DNA from: an uncultured Bdellovibrionales bacterium
Lineage (GTDB): Bacteria > Bdellovibrionota > Bdellovibrionia > Bdellovibrionales > UBA1609
Assembly (NCBI GenBank): GCA_938002015.1
Contig: CALLAU010000054.1
Location: 23,091-87,090, forward strand
Length of the DNA stretch: 64,000 nt
Direction of reading: 5' to 3'
Shown here: piece by piece, positions 51,951 through 61,035 of the stretch
Numbering within the stretch: position 1 is the stretch's first letter
Layout of the letters: every line of letters begins with the position of its first letter
Program-made: the position numbers and the translations under genes
Notes under the pieces: model-generated
The model's input: only the letters and a program-made list of their open reading frames with translations
Database searches by the model: none
Told to the model about the DNA's origin: nothing

Positions 51951-52877
51951 ATGGATAACTCTTTGTGGCTAGACGCTTTTTTCATGGAGAATTTTGGCCT
52001 CATCGCAGCCTTTCTCATACTCATTGGTATTCCTCTTTTTTTCTTAAAGAGTAAAAAAACCCAGTTTCAAGCGTCATGGGCTAGTGTACTTAGTTGGCTC
52101 TACACCCTTCCTTTTATTTATTTTTTTATTGGACTACCTAAACCTGGTCCTTTTATCTTCATGTGCTTAGTAAGCATATACTCAGCAAAAACCTTTTTCC
52201 AGATGGTTGGGATTTATCATAGAGATGCCTTTGTTTTCTTAGCTTATTTAGGTATCGCTCTTTGTGGACTCTCAATTTATTACGAACATGATCTCTTCTT
52301 CTTAACAGCACCTTTCTTTTTTCTTATAGCGCTTATTCTTATCCCTATTTTTGCTAATAACGCAAAAAACATGGTTCAATACATGTCACTCACACTGATT
52401 TGCTTCTGCCTTTTTGGATGGAACCTTATTTTTGCAGGAAAGCTTTTTGAGCTTGAAAAAGGCCTCTACACTCTTTTATATCTCTATATCTTATCTGAAT
52501 TTAGCGGAAACTTTTCAAATGCAATGAGCTTACTTATCCCCTCTCCTCAAGTTTTAACAAAACTTACTTCAAGAACAAGATGGAGCGGCTTTGTTCTCTC
52601 TTTTTTATTCACACTACTCCTTGCTTGGGCGTTTAGAAGACTACTTTTTGATAACAGTGAGTTCTACTGGTTGAGTGCTGGCTTTATAGCTTTCTTAGGC
52701 TCTCACCTAGGTGAATGGACCATATCTACTTTAAGGCGAGATCTTGGAATCAAAGACCACGGTGTTTTTATTATTGGACGAGGAGATTTGTTAAGTAGAA
52801 CTAATCGAGTGATTTTCGTCTACCCTCTTTATACATTCGTTCTTTTAGCTTTAGGAAAGCTTAGCTTAAACTTATAG
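51951..52877 (+). CDS. CdsA-like phosphatidate cytidylyltransferase paralogue
   Basis: These 308 residues have seven to eight membrane segments. The C-terminal block STLRRDLGIKDHGVFIIGRG-DLLSRTN matches the CdsA signature region SxxKRxxxxKDxGxxxPGHGGxxDRxD, but the His is Arg and the two late Asp are Ser and Asn. These Asp bind the metal in CdsA, so activity may differ or be lost. True CdsA makes CDP-diacylglycerol from phosphatidate and CTP. The next gene is a PlsC-type acyltransferase 21 bases away, so the pair works on phospholipids in the inner membrane. Confidence 0.7.
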   Translation: MDNSLWLDAFFMENFGLIAAFLILIGIPLFFLKSKKTQFQASWASVLSWLYTLPFIYFFIGLPKPGPFIFMCLVSIYSAKTFFQMVGIYHRDAFVFLAYLGIALCGLSIYYEHDLFFLTAPFFFLIALILIPIFANNAKNMVQYMSLTLICFCLFGWNLIFAGKLFELEKGLYTLLYLYILSEFSGNFSNAMSLLIPSPQVLTKLTSRTRWSGFVLSFLFTLLLAWAFRRLLFDNSEFYWLSAGFIAFLGSHLGEWTISTLRRDLGIKDHGVFIIGRGDLLSRTNRVIFVYPLYTFVLLALGKLSLNL

Positions 52878-52898
52878 GCATTTTTGGTGTATTTTTAA

Positions 52899-53636
52899 AT
52901 GAAAGATTGGAACTATGAAAATGAGCAATGGCATAAGCTTCCAAGCCACTTAAAGCACCTGCCTCTTTTTACAAGAAACTTTGACTTTACAGCTACTTTT
53001 ATCGGAGCTATGTGGGCTTTCTTCTTAAAGTTTATTGGCTTTAAACTCTATGCAAGACTAAAAGTTGTTGGAGACTTTCACGAACTATATAAAAACCATC
53101 CCAAATTACTTGTTATCTCAAATCACTCCTCTCATTTAGATGCGACTTCCATAACTGCTGCAGTTCCTTTTAAATACTGGAAACATCTTTATATTTCAGC
53201 CGCTAAAGATTATTGGTTTAGAAATCCTGTATTCACATTCTTTTCTAAGTACTGCCTAGGGGCTATTCCAATAGATAGAAAAGAAAAAAAATCAGAAGCT
53301 GTAAACCTTTGCATAACTCTTCTTAAACAACTTGATCGCATATGGCTTATCTTGTTTCCTGAAGGCACAAGATCTTCTGATGGCTATTTACAGTCTTTTA
53401 AAAGAGGAGTGAGTATTTTTTCTCAAACCACAAACACACCTGTTTTATTTCTTTATATTGAAGGCAATAAAACTTTATGGCCAAAGGGAAAACTCATCCC
53501 TCGCCCAGGAATTTTAAGAGTTTTTATTGGCCCCGTCCACCCACCTGCTCCTATTGAAGAAATTGACTCAGCTTACAAAAAATGGGTAGCTACAGTAGAT
53601 CCTAGTGTCATCTCGGATGAGGTATCAAAAAATTAA
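52899..53636 (+). CDS. 1-acyl-glycerol-3-phosphate acyltransferase (PlsC family)
   Basis: These 245 residues carry the catalytic HxxxxD in SNHSSHLDATSITAA (His and Asp) and FPEGTRSSDGYLQSFKRG (motif III, Glu-Gly binding phosphate). IPIDRKEKK and a final TPVLFLYIEGNK strand also match. Hydrophobic segments at 30-50 tie it to the inner membrane. It transfers an acyl chain to lysophosphatidate or a related lipid. It follows the CdsA-like gene and its last base overlaps the korA start by one base (TAATGG). Confidence 0.9.
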   Translation: MKDWNYENEQWHKLPSHLKHLPLFTRNFDFTATFIGAMWAFFLKFIGFKLYARLKVVGDFHELYKNHPKLLVISNHSSHLDATSITAAVPFKYWKHLYISAAKDYWFRNPVFTFFSKYCLGAIPIDRKEKKSEAVNLCITLLKQLDRIWLILFPEGTRSSDGYLQSFKRGVSIFSQTTNTPVLFLYIEGNKTLWPKGKLIPRPGILRVFIGPVHPPAPIEEIDSAYKKWVATVDPSVISDEVSKN

Positions 53637-55372
53637 TGGACTTTAGAATTAATATTGCCACTCCAAACGGTACAGGAAGTTACACTGCCAATCGTCTTTT
53701 AACTAAAATCTTGTTAAAAAATGGCATTTTTTGCTCTTCTAAAAATCTTTTCCCCTCTAATATTGCAGGCCTTCCAACTTGGTTTAACATTAGAATAAAT
53801 AAAGAAAAATTTACCGGCTTTAAGAAAGAAACAAATATTTATATTGGTTTTAATAAAAAAACATATTTGAGTGACCTTGAAGATATTGGCAGTGATGCAC
53901 TTGTAATTACAAATAAGGACTTTAAACTATCAACATCAAATAAAGAAACCATTGAGATTCCTATAAGAGAGCTTACTAAACCTTTAAGCGAATCACCTTC
54001 GTTAAGAAAACTACTCTCTAATCTTGTGTATGTAGGATACTGCGCAAAAGTTTTAGGATGTAACAAAGAAAAATCAATTGAAGTGTTAAAGAAAGATTTT
54101 TTAAAAAAATCAGAAGAGCTTTTTAAACTAAACACGGATGCTTTCTTAAAAGGCTTTGACTATCAAAATGAGACTGAAAGCGAAGCCACCTTCTTTAAAC
54201 AAGAAAAAGCTCCTCAAACACTCACCACTGATTTTGATGAAACGCACTTAATCGATGGTAATACAGCTTCTGCGCTTGGCTTTTTAGATGGAGGAGCAAG
54301 TGTAGTAACTTGGTATCCAATAACACCGTCTTCCTCTTTAGTTGAGAACTTTGAAAAAATTGGAAGAACACTTAAAAGTAGTAAGGGTATAACAGTACTT
54401 CAATGTGAAGATGAGATATCTTCTGCTGTAGCTGTGCTTGGAGCTGGGTGGTCAGGTGCTAGAGCATTTACTGCAACATCTGGCCCTGGGTTAAGCTTAA
54501 TGCAAGAGTCTATTGGCCTTGGGTATTTCTCTGAAGTACCTATGGTTATTGCTGATGTTCAACGAGCTGGCCCATCAACAGGCCTTCCGACAAGAACAGC
54601 ACAAGGAGACCTCCTTACTGCACACTACAGCTCTCATGGAGATACTCTACACCCTGTTCTACTTCCAAGCTCTGTGCAAGAACTCTATGATGATAGCTTT
54701 CAAAGTTTAAATTTAGCTGAAAGCTTACAAACACCAATCATTCTTTTAAGCGACTTAGACTTAGGAATGAATGACTGGTCAACAAAAGCTCTTCAAAGAA
54801 GCAACAAAGTTAACAGAGGCCAAGTAGTCACATCAAAGCAAGATGATTTTAAACGTTATAAGCTAAACAAAAATCTGCCTGAAAGAAGTCTTCCAAGAAT
54901 ATCTGACCCCTCACTCTCTTATTTTACACGAGGAAGTGGACATGATGAGAAAGGTCGATACTCTGAAAATCCTGAAGTTTATGAAAGTAAGCTTACTAAA
55001 CTTAAAAATAAAGTTATTAAAAACAAAAATCTTTTTCCTAAAGACATCCTTAAAGAAGAAAATTCTGAATTTTCACTTATATTTTATGGTTCAACCACAC
55101 AAATCATCAAAGAGGTTAATGCATTATTAGGAGAGAGCATTTCTACTTACCAGATAAGATCGCTTCCTTGTGATCAAAAAGTTTATGATTTTGCAAAAAA
55201 ATATAAATTTAACTTTGTACTTGAACAAAACAGAGATGGGCAGATGCATAAGATTCTTAAAGCCAACAGTTTAAATGAAAATTTTGTTTCACTCACTCAA
55301 TTTAATGGTCTCCCCTCAACAGCTGAACACTTTGTTTTTCAAATTAAAACTTATCTGGAGAAAGACTCATGA
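53636..55372 (+). CDS. korA: 2-oxoacid:acceptor oxidoreductase, fused gamma-alpha subunit
   Basis: These 578 residues carry an N-terminal gamma domain (1-190; NIATPNGTGSYTANRLLTKI) and an alpha (pyruvate-ferredoxin-type) domain from about 205: EDEISSAVAVLGAGWSGARA, TSGPGLSLMQESIGLGYFSE, and DVQRAGPSTGLPTRTAQGDL. This is the KorA fusion typical of 2-oxoglutarate:ferredoxin oxidoreductase. No Fe-S delta subunit is in the operon. It decarboxylates 2-oxoglutarate (or another 2-oxoacid) to the CoA ester, reducing ferredoxin. The stop overlaps korB ATG by four bases. Confidence 0.93.
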   Translation: MDFRINIATPNGTGSYTANRLLTKILLKNGIFCSSKNLFPSNIAGLPTWFNIRINKEKFTGFKKETNIYIGFNKKTYLSDLEDIGSDALVITNKDFKLSTSNKETIEIPIRELTKPLSESPSLRKLLSNLVYVGYCAKVLGCNKEKSIEVLKKDFLKKSEELFKLNTDAFLKGFDYQNETESEATFFKQEKAPQTLTTDFDETHLIDGNTASALGFLDGGASVVTWYPITPSSSLVENFEKIGRTLKSSKGITVLQCEDEISSAVAVLGAGWSGARAFTATSGPGLSLMQESIGLGYFSEVPMVIADVQRAGPSTGLPTRTAQGDLLTAHYSSHGDTLHPVLLPSSVQELYDDSFQSLNLAESLQTPIILLSDLDLGMNDWSTKALQRSNKVNRGQVVTSKQDDFKRYKLNKNLPERSLPRISDPSLSYFTRGSGHDEKGRYSENPEVYESKLTKLKNKVIKNKNLFPKDILKEENSEFSLIFYGSTTQIIKEVNALLGESISTYQIRSLPCDQKVYDFAKKYKFNFVLEQNRDGQMHKILKANSLNENFVSLTQFNGLPSTAEHFVFQIKTYLEKDS

Positions 55373-56328
55373 GTTTTAGCAAGTTAGATTATAAAGGAAA
55401 AAACCCATCAACACTTTGTAAAGGCTGTGGTCATGATGGCATAACAGCCAGTATTGTAAACGCTTATCATGAACTTCAAATACCACCACAAGATATTATT
55501 AAGCTATCAGGTATTGGATGTTCTTCAAAAATCCCAAATTACTTTATGGATTCTTCCTTTGGCTTTAATTCTATTCACGGTAGAATGGCAAGTCTTGCAA
55601 CAGGAGTACATTTAAGTCAGCCAAAAGCTAAACTTCTTGGTATATCAGGTGATGGAGACACTGCTTCTATTGGACTCTCAGGGTTTCTTCATATGATTAG
55701 AAGAAATGTTCCTATTATTTATATCATTGCAGATAACGGAGTTTATGGTTTAACCAAAGGTCAGTTTTCAGCCACTAGTAAAAGTGGAGACACTCTAAAA
55801 TCAAAGCAAGAACAAGTTTTTGAAGAAATAAACTCTTTATTACTGGCATTAAATACGGGCTGTGATTTTGTTGCAAGGGCTTTTTCTGGCGATCAAGTTC
55901 AGCTAAAATCAATTATACAAGCGGCTAGCCTTCATAGTGGCTCTGCTGTTATTAATGTCATTTCTCCTTGTGTAGCATACGGAAACCATGAGGGTTATTC
56001 AAAAAATTACAGCCTGAATCAAGAAATAAAATATGATTTAAATGAAATTGATATTATACCAGATCCGAAAGAAGCACTTCTGCCAAAACTAAATATTAAA
56101 AACTTAAAACCTGATTATAATCATCATTCAATCGAAAGTGCTCTTAAGCTTTTACAAAGTGAACAAACTACTAAAGCTCTACACACAGGAATAATCTATT
56201 TAAATAAAAATCCAAAAGAGAATTTAAATCAAAGACTAAATAAAAGCGCTGAAAATAAGTTTGATTTAGAAAACTTTGGTTTAAGTGATGAAGAATTTTC
56301 TAGTTTCTTAAATAACTACAAAATATAA
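55369..56328 (+). CDS. korB: 2-oxoacid:acceptor oxidoreductase beta subunit (TPP-binding)
   Basis: These 319 residues bind thiamine pyrophosphate: LCKGCGHDGITASIVNAY gives two Cys, and the TPP-metal motif is GDGDTASIGLSGFLHMIRRN (GDGD...). IADNGVYGLTKGQFSATS fits the KorB active-site loop. Its pairing with the gamma-alpha korA makes the complete two-gene KorAB enzyme. It closes the alternative TCA step that makes succinyl-CoA and low-potential ferredoxin. Confidence 0.94.
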   Translation: MSFSKLDYKGKNPSTLCKGCGHDGITASIVNAYHELQIPPQDIIKLSGIGCSSKIPNYFMDSSFGFNSIHGRMASLATGVHLSQPKAKLLGISGDGDTASIGLSGFLHMIRRNVPIIYIIADNGVYGLTKGQFSATSKSGDTLKSKQEQVFEEINSLLLALNTGCDFVARAFSGDQVQLKSIIQAASLHSGSAVINVISPCVAYGNHEGYSKNYSLNQEIKYDLNEIDIIPDPKEALLPKLNIKNLKPDYNHHSIESALKLLQSEQTTKALHTGIIYLNKNPKENLNQRLNKSAENKFDLENFGLSDEEFSSFLNNYKI

Positions 56329-56351
56329 CTTAGGTTAAAAGGGGTCAGTAA

Positions 56352-57281
56352 ATGAGCACTTACCATGATTTAGAAGTTCAAAAAATACAGCTAAATATTG
56401 GCCCCTATAAGGCGACTAGCTTAAATACAACAAAATTTGGTTTAGATGGCGGGGCTATGTTTGGAACTGTCCCAAAAGTTTTGTGGAGTAAAACAAACCC
56501 TTCTGATGATCAAAACAGAATACTCATGGAGTGTCGCTGTTTACTACTAGAATCGAGTCAAAAAAATGAAAATGGTATGCCTAGGAAGATTTTAATTGAT
56601 ACAGGTTTAGGTGCTGACTTTGAAGAAAAGTACGGCCCAAAGCTTGGTCCAAAATTTTCTAAAATGTATGCCGTTGGATCTAATGAATCTGGAATAGAAA
56701 AAGCCTTAAAAGAACATGGTATAGCTTGTGAGGAAATAACTGATGTTATACTCACTCACTTACATTTTGATCATGCTGGAGGTGCAACTAAATTTGATCA
56801 AAATAAAAAAGACTTGGTTGCTACATTTAAAAATGCAACCTACTACATACAAAAAGAAAACCTTAATAATGCTAAAGCACCAAATATGAGAGAGAAGGCA
56901 AGCTATTATTCTTGCAACTTTTCACCATTAAGTTCAAAACTTAAAATTCTAGATGGAGCTTGTGAGATTCTCGACTCTATTCGGTGTACTATTAGTAATG
57001 GTCATACTAAGGGACAGCAGAATATCTGGGTTGAATCAGATCAAAACTCTCTTCTTTATTGTGCAGACCTTATTCCAACTGCAACCCATGTTAGGCTCCC
57101 TTGGATTATGGGGTATGATTTAGATCCTCTCCTTATCATTGAAGAAAAAAGGAAAGCCTTAGCAGAGGCTATAGAGAAAGATATGTTTATTTTTTTTGAA
57201 CATGACCCTTATTGTGAAGCTGCTAAAGTTACAAACTATCATACTGATTTTAGGTTAGATGCAATTTTTAATTTGCTCTAA
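56352..57281 (+). CDS. Metallo-beta-lactamase-fold hydrolase
   Basis: These 309 residues have the MBL zinc motif HLHFDHAGG near 137-145, a downstream His in NGHTKGQQN, an Asp in LLYCADL and the late His in FFEHDP. The layout (about 300 residues, C-terminal EHD) is close to lactonase and glyoxalase-II-like groups. The substrate is unknown. It starts 23 bases after korB and 25 bases before nhaA. GGGGTC precedes the ATG weakly. It may be part of the korAB transcription unit. Confidence 0.85.
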   Translation: MSTYHDLEVQKIQLNIGPYKATSLNTTKFGLDGGAMFGTVPKVLWSKTNPSDDQNRILMECRCLLLESSQKNENGMPRKILIDTGLGADFEEKYGPKLGPKFSKMYAVGSNESGIEKALKEHGIACEEITDVILTHLHFDHAGGATKFDQNKKDLVATFKNATYYIQKENLNNAKAPNMREKASYYSCNFSPLSSKLKILDGACEILDSIRCTISNGHTKGQQNIWVESDQNSLLYCADLIPTATHVRLPWIMGYDLDPLLIIEEKRKALAEAIEKDMFIFFEHDPYCEAAKVTNYHTDFRLDAIFNLL

Positions 57282-57306
57282 TGAAAACTTCTGCCGACAA
57301 TAAGGC

Positions 57307-58653
57307 ATGATGAAAAAAACAATATTAAACCCAATTGAAAAGTTCTTAGCCCTTGAAGCCTCAAGCGGCATTTTGTTAATCGTTGCAGCTCTTATAGCGT
57401 TGATCATGGCCAACACTGGTTTACATCATCTTTATCATGACATTCTGCATTTCCACATCAATTTAGATATAGGAAACCTAAAGCTTCATGGCACCCTACA
57501 CCACTGGGTCAATGACGCCTTAATGGTTGTCTTCTTTTTTGTTGTTGGTCTTGAGATCAAAAGGGAGATGATAAGTGGAGAACTCTCCACACCAAGAAAA
57601 GCCGCACTCCCCTTGTTTGCAGCTGTTGGAGGAATGGTTGTTCCTGCACTATTTTATTTCTTTTTAAATCAAGCAGGAGTTGAAGGGGCTGTACCAGGAG
57701 GCTGGGGTATTCCAATGGCTACTGATATTGCTTTTGCTATTGGTGTTCTAGCGCTTATTGGTAAAGGCATTCCTTTTTCATTAAGAGTTTTTCTTCTAGC
57801 TTTAGCAATAGTAGATGATCTTGGAGCTGTTTTTGTAATTGCAGCCTTTTACACTGAGTCTATTTCTGCTCCAGCCCTTGGTCTTGCAGCCCTTGGAGTT
57901 TTAGTTGTTGCACTCTTAAGGTTTATGAACGTAAGGGCTATTTATCTTTACGTGCTTATTGGAGCCGTTGTCTGGTTAGGTTTTTTCACAAGTGGAGTGC
58001 ACGCAACTATAGCAGGTGTTGTACTTGGTTTTCTTACTCCTGCCGGCGCACTCTTTTCTGGAGATAAGTTAGGTGAGCTTATTGATGGCTCAGCTAAAGA
58101 GACTTTGGCTAAAATGAAGTACCTTGATGGTGATGCTGCAACTAAGACTATGCTTGAGTATAAAGATAGAAAAAGTATTTTTAAACTTAGACAGGTTGCT
58201 TATGAGGGAATCTCTCCACTTGATCGACTTATAGATGAACTCCACCCGTGGGTAAGCTTCTTTATTATGCCTCTTTTTGCATTTTTTAATGCTGGCGTTA
58301 CCCTATCTCCTGAGGCTCTAGGAGGCCTTTTCACAGCTCCTGTATCAATGGGTATTATACTTGGACTTGTCGTTGGAAAGCCTGTTGGTATTCTTCTCTT
58401 TTCGTGGCTTGCAGTGCTTTTTAAAATGGCATCTCTTCCACAAGGCGTGACTTGGATACATGTATTAGGCTTAGGCTTTTTAGGTGGTATTGGTTTTACT
58501 ATGTCACTTTTTGTAACAGGACTTGCAATTGATAATCCAGAATACACAAACCTTGCAAAAATGGGGATTTTAACAGCATCTCTAATAGCTTCGCTTGCAG
58601 GTGCTCTTATTCTAAAAATTGTTATTGCGCGCACCCCCCAAAACCAAGCGTAG
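57307..58653 (+). CDS. nhaA: Na+/H+ antiporter NhaA
   Basis: These 448 residues form a 12-helix NhaA. The pair DDLGAVFVIAAFYT near residues 177-190 supplies the ion-binding Asp-Asp, and GIPMATDIAFAIGVLALIG and FVVGLEIKREM are family blocks. GFFTSGVHATIAGVVLGFLTP and LGGIGFTMSLFVTGLAI are also matched. It uses the proton gradient to expel Na+ and matters under salt or alkaline stress. The first of two Mets is taken as start. A terminator follows at 58690-58723. Confidence 0.97.
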   Translation: MMKKTILNPIEKFLALEASSGILLIVAALIALIMANTGLHHLYHDILHFHINLDIGNLKLHGTLHHWVNDALMVVFFFVVGLEIKREMISGELSTPRKAALPLFAAVGGMVVPALFYFFLNQAGVEGAVPGGWGIPMATDIAFAIGVLALIGKGIPFSLRVFLLALAIVDDLGAVFVIAAFYTESISAPALGLAALGVLVVALLRFMNVRAIYLYVLIGAVVWLGFFTSGVHATIAGVVLGFLTPAGALFSGDKLGELIDGSAKETLAKMKYLDGDAATKTMLEYKDRKSIFKLRQVAYEGISPLDRLIDELHPWVSFFIMPLFAFFNAGVTLSPEALGGLFTAPVSMGIILGLVVGKPVGILLFSWLAVLFKMASLPQGVTWIHVLGLGFLGGIGFTMSLFVTGLAIDNPEYTNLAKMGILTASLIASLAGALILKIVIARTPQNQA

Positions 58654-58689
58654 TTTTTATGTAAAAAGCTTAAAAATTTACTTTCAATT

Positions 58690-58723
58690 AAAAAGGCTCA
58701 TTTATTCATAGATGAGCCTTTTT
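58690..58723 (+). terminator. Intrinsic terminator after nhaA
   Basis: AAAAAGGCTCAT (58690-58701) pairs with ATGAGCCTTTTT (58712-58723) over 12 bp with a 10-base loop, and three more T follow. It closes the korAB-MBL-nhaA unit and may also act on the minus strand through its A-run. Confidence 0.9.
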
Positions 58724-58786
58724 TTTAAAGACCATAAACTGCCTCATACTTGACCTTTTATCACCTTTGTATTCATTTGTAGATCT

Positions 58787-60646
58787 ATGAAAACAAACAA
58801 CCACTATCCTTTTTCTCTCTTTTTATTTGTTGGACTTATATGTTCTGCAATCACGCTACTTTTGTTTGCCGGCATCTTTAAATACATGCCAAGCGTTTCA
58901 AACTTTTATTCCGGACTTTATTTATTTTCAGTATTATTTGGTTTTACATGCTTAATTTGGTTTTTTATTTCCTTAGTATCTTTTCTCATCTCAAAATTTA
59001 CAAAGTCATACATTCCAGCTAGTCTCATTTCATCTTTATCCTTAATTTTAATGTACACTGATACAAAAATCTACGCACTGTATAGGTCTCACCTAAGCAA
59101 AGGGCTTATTGATTACGCCACAAATGAAGCTCTTGGAGAGATAAAACGCGTTGGCTCAAGCGCCTTACTCCCTGGATTATTAGGAATCTTACTCCTGGTT
59201 ACTTTATTTTACTTTTTTTATAAGTTCTCTCTAACTAAGTTAAGCGCATCATTTTTTTCTAAAATAAAATATGTCTATATTTCAGCTTTCCTTGTTTTTT
59301 TATTTACACAGTTTACATATATGTATGTTGATGTAATCAATTATATCCCCATTAAGAAGTGGACACGCCACATTCCTTTTTACCAACCGCTCACAGCAAG
59401 AAGAGCCATGTTTAAATATGGTTTAGTTGATCCATCAAAAGTAAGAGATTTTGAAATCAAGTCTAGCGATAATGATTCTTCAATTAACTACCCTAAAGAA
59501 CTTAACTGCTCAAAGCCTCCTAAAGTTAAACCTAATATAATGTGGTTTTTTATTGATAGCTGGAGGTTTGAACAGTTTGACAAAGAAACTACTCCAAACC
59601 TTTATGAGTTTGTTAAAAACAACCCAACTGATGACTTTATAAATCACTGGGGTGTTGGAAATGAAACCATTCCTAATATGTTTGCCATGTTTTATGGAGT
59701 GCCTGGCCTCTATATTAAATCTTTTACCGAATCAGGAAAAACTCCCTTATTTCTTAGCAAGATGCTTAGCGAAGACTATGAGTTTCAAATCTCAACGGGA
59801 TGGCCTCTTGATGCAACAAGCCTTACTAAAAATGTTTTTAGGGAAGTTCCAAGCCTACGTGTAAGTAATTTAGGTAAAGAAGCTCACGCTGTTGATAAAT
59901 ATATTGAAACTGAAGTGAGTGATTTTCTAGATAAAAGAGATCCAAATAAGCCACATTTTTCTTTTATGATTTTTGATTCAGCACATGATTACTCTTTACC
60001 AAAAGATTATAAAAACCCTTTTAAACCTTTTGCCGATAAAATGAATTACTTTGAGCTTAGTAATAATACTGATCCAACACCTTACTTAAATAGGTATAAA
60101 AATGCTGTTCACTATATTGATTCTATTATTGGTAAAATAATTTCTTTAGAAAAGATCAATGACCCGAAAAGACCTACTATTATTGTGATATCGAGTGATC
60201 ACGGAGAAGAACTTAACGATTTAAAGAAAAACTTCTGGGGACACAGCTCTAACTTTGCTCGCTTTCAGCTTAGAGTTCCTCTATCAATATACTGGGATGA
60301 CTTTAAGCCACTTAAAAAGAAAGAACATAAAGACAGCGGCACTACTTATAATCATATGACCACTCACAACGACCTTGCACATACATTTTTAGAGTCTGTC
60401 TTTGGCTGTGAGCCCTCAAAAACACAGTCTGTAGGAAACAATCTGTATGATACCACCAAACGCCTTCCACTTCTTATAAGCACTTACTCAAGGCATGGTG
60501 TTTTAACAGAGGATAGAATCTATTCTTATGAAATTGGTCAAGGGTATGAAGTCTTTGATTATGATTATAACGAAATTGAAGTTGATGAAATACCCAAAAG
60601 TATTTTTCAGCAGTATTTAAAAGAAAGCTCTAGGTTTTATAACTAA
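58787..60646 (+). CDS. YejM/PbgA-like membrane sulfatase-fold protein
   Basis: These 619 residues have five N-terminal membrane helices (to about 190), including DTKIYALYRSHLSKGLIDYA, which matches the helix 3 region of YejM (PbgA/LapC). A periplasmic alkaline-phosphatase/sulfatase domain follows (PNIMWFFIDSWRFEQFD, NETIPNMFAMFYGVPG, VISSDHGEELNDLKKNFWGH). In enterics YejM controls LPS synthesis through LapB and FtsH. Whether the domain is catalytic here is open. A terminator precedes the gene, so it is its own unit. Confidence 0.75.
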   Translation: MKTNNHYPFSLFLFVGLICSAITLLLFAGIFKYMPSVSNFYSGLYLFSVLFGFTCLIWFFISLVSFLISKFTKSYIPASLISSLSLILMYTDTKIYALYRSHLSKGLIDYATNEALGEIKRVGSSALLPGLLGILLLVTLFYFFYKFSLTKLSASFFSKIKYVYISAFLVFLFTQFTYMYVDVINYIPIKKWTRHIPFYQPLTARRAMFKYGLVDPSKVRDFEIKSSDNDSSINYPKELNCSKPPKVKPNIMWFFIDSWRFEQFDKETTPNLYEFVKNNPTDDFINHWGVGNETIPNMFAMFYGVPGLYIKSFTESGKTPLFLSKMLSEDYEFQISTGWPLDATSLTKNVFREVPSLRVSNLGKEAHAVDKYIETEVSDFLDKRDPNKPHFSFMIFDSAHDYSLPKDYKNPFKPFADKMNYFELSNNTDPTPYLNRYKNAVHYIDSIIGKIISLEKINDPKRPTIIVISSDHGEELNDLKKNFWGHSSNFARFQLRVPLSIYWDDFKPLKKKEHKDSGTTYNHMTTHNDLAHTFLESVFGCEPSKTQSVGNNLYDTTKRLPLLISTYSRHGVLTEDRIYSYEIGQGYEVFDYDYNEIEVDEIPKSIFQQYLKESSRFYN

Positions 60647-60921
60647 AGAGATGAGTAGTGATTACATTTTACTTTAGAGTCAGAAACAAGGCCTGTCTCT
60701 TTATTTATCTCATAGTAAGCAAAGCACTGAGAAAAAATCTCTTCCTCACCACCTTCTTCTTCAGCACACCAAACTTCAATCACTTCATCAGCCTGACAGT
60801 CCTGATCTAAATGTCTACTATCTAAATACTTTATTGAGCAATTCTCACCAATATTTTCAAAGGCAAAGGACTTGTCCATAACAAGTAACATTAAGATAAA
60901 TAATATACACGATCTCTTCAT
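60643..60921 (-). CDS. Small secreted cysteine-rich protein
   Basis: This is a 92-residue product from ATG 60921 (MKRSCILFILMLLVMDKSFA); the frame extends to 60951 without a ribosome site. The mature part (about 70 residues) has six Cys (ENCSIKY, DQDCQAD, WCAEEE, QCFAYY, KVKC) and an acidic centre. It overlaps the YejM-like gene by four bases at its 3' end. A short GC hairpin (CCCCgatataTAGGGG) covers its start. No family recognised. Confidence 0.5.
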   Translation of the reverse strand: MKRSCILFILMLLVMDKSFAFENIGENCSIKYLDSRHLDQDCQADEVIEVWCAEEEGGEEEIFSQCFAYYEINKETGLVSDSKVKCNHYSSL

Positions 60922-61035
60922 ACCCCTATATATCGGGGCTTTTGACCCCATTAAACAATAAAATAAAACTTAACACTAAGGGTTTAAACCAATGTTATCA
61001 AATAAATACAGTTTATCTTATTTTGACCATCTCAT

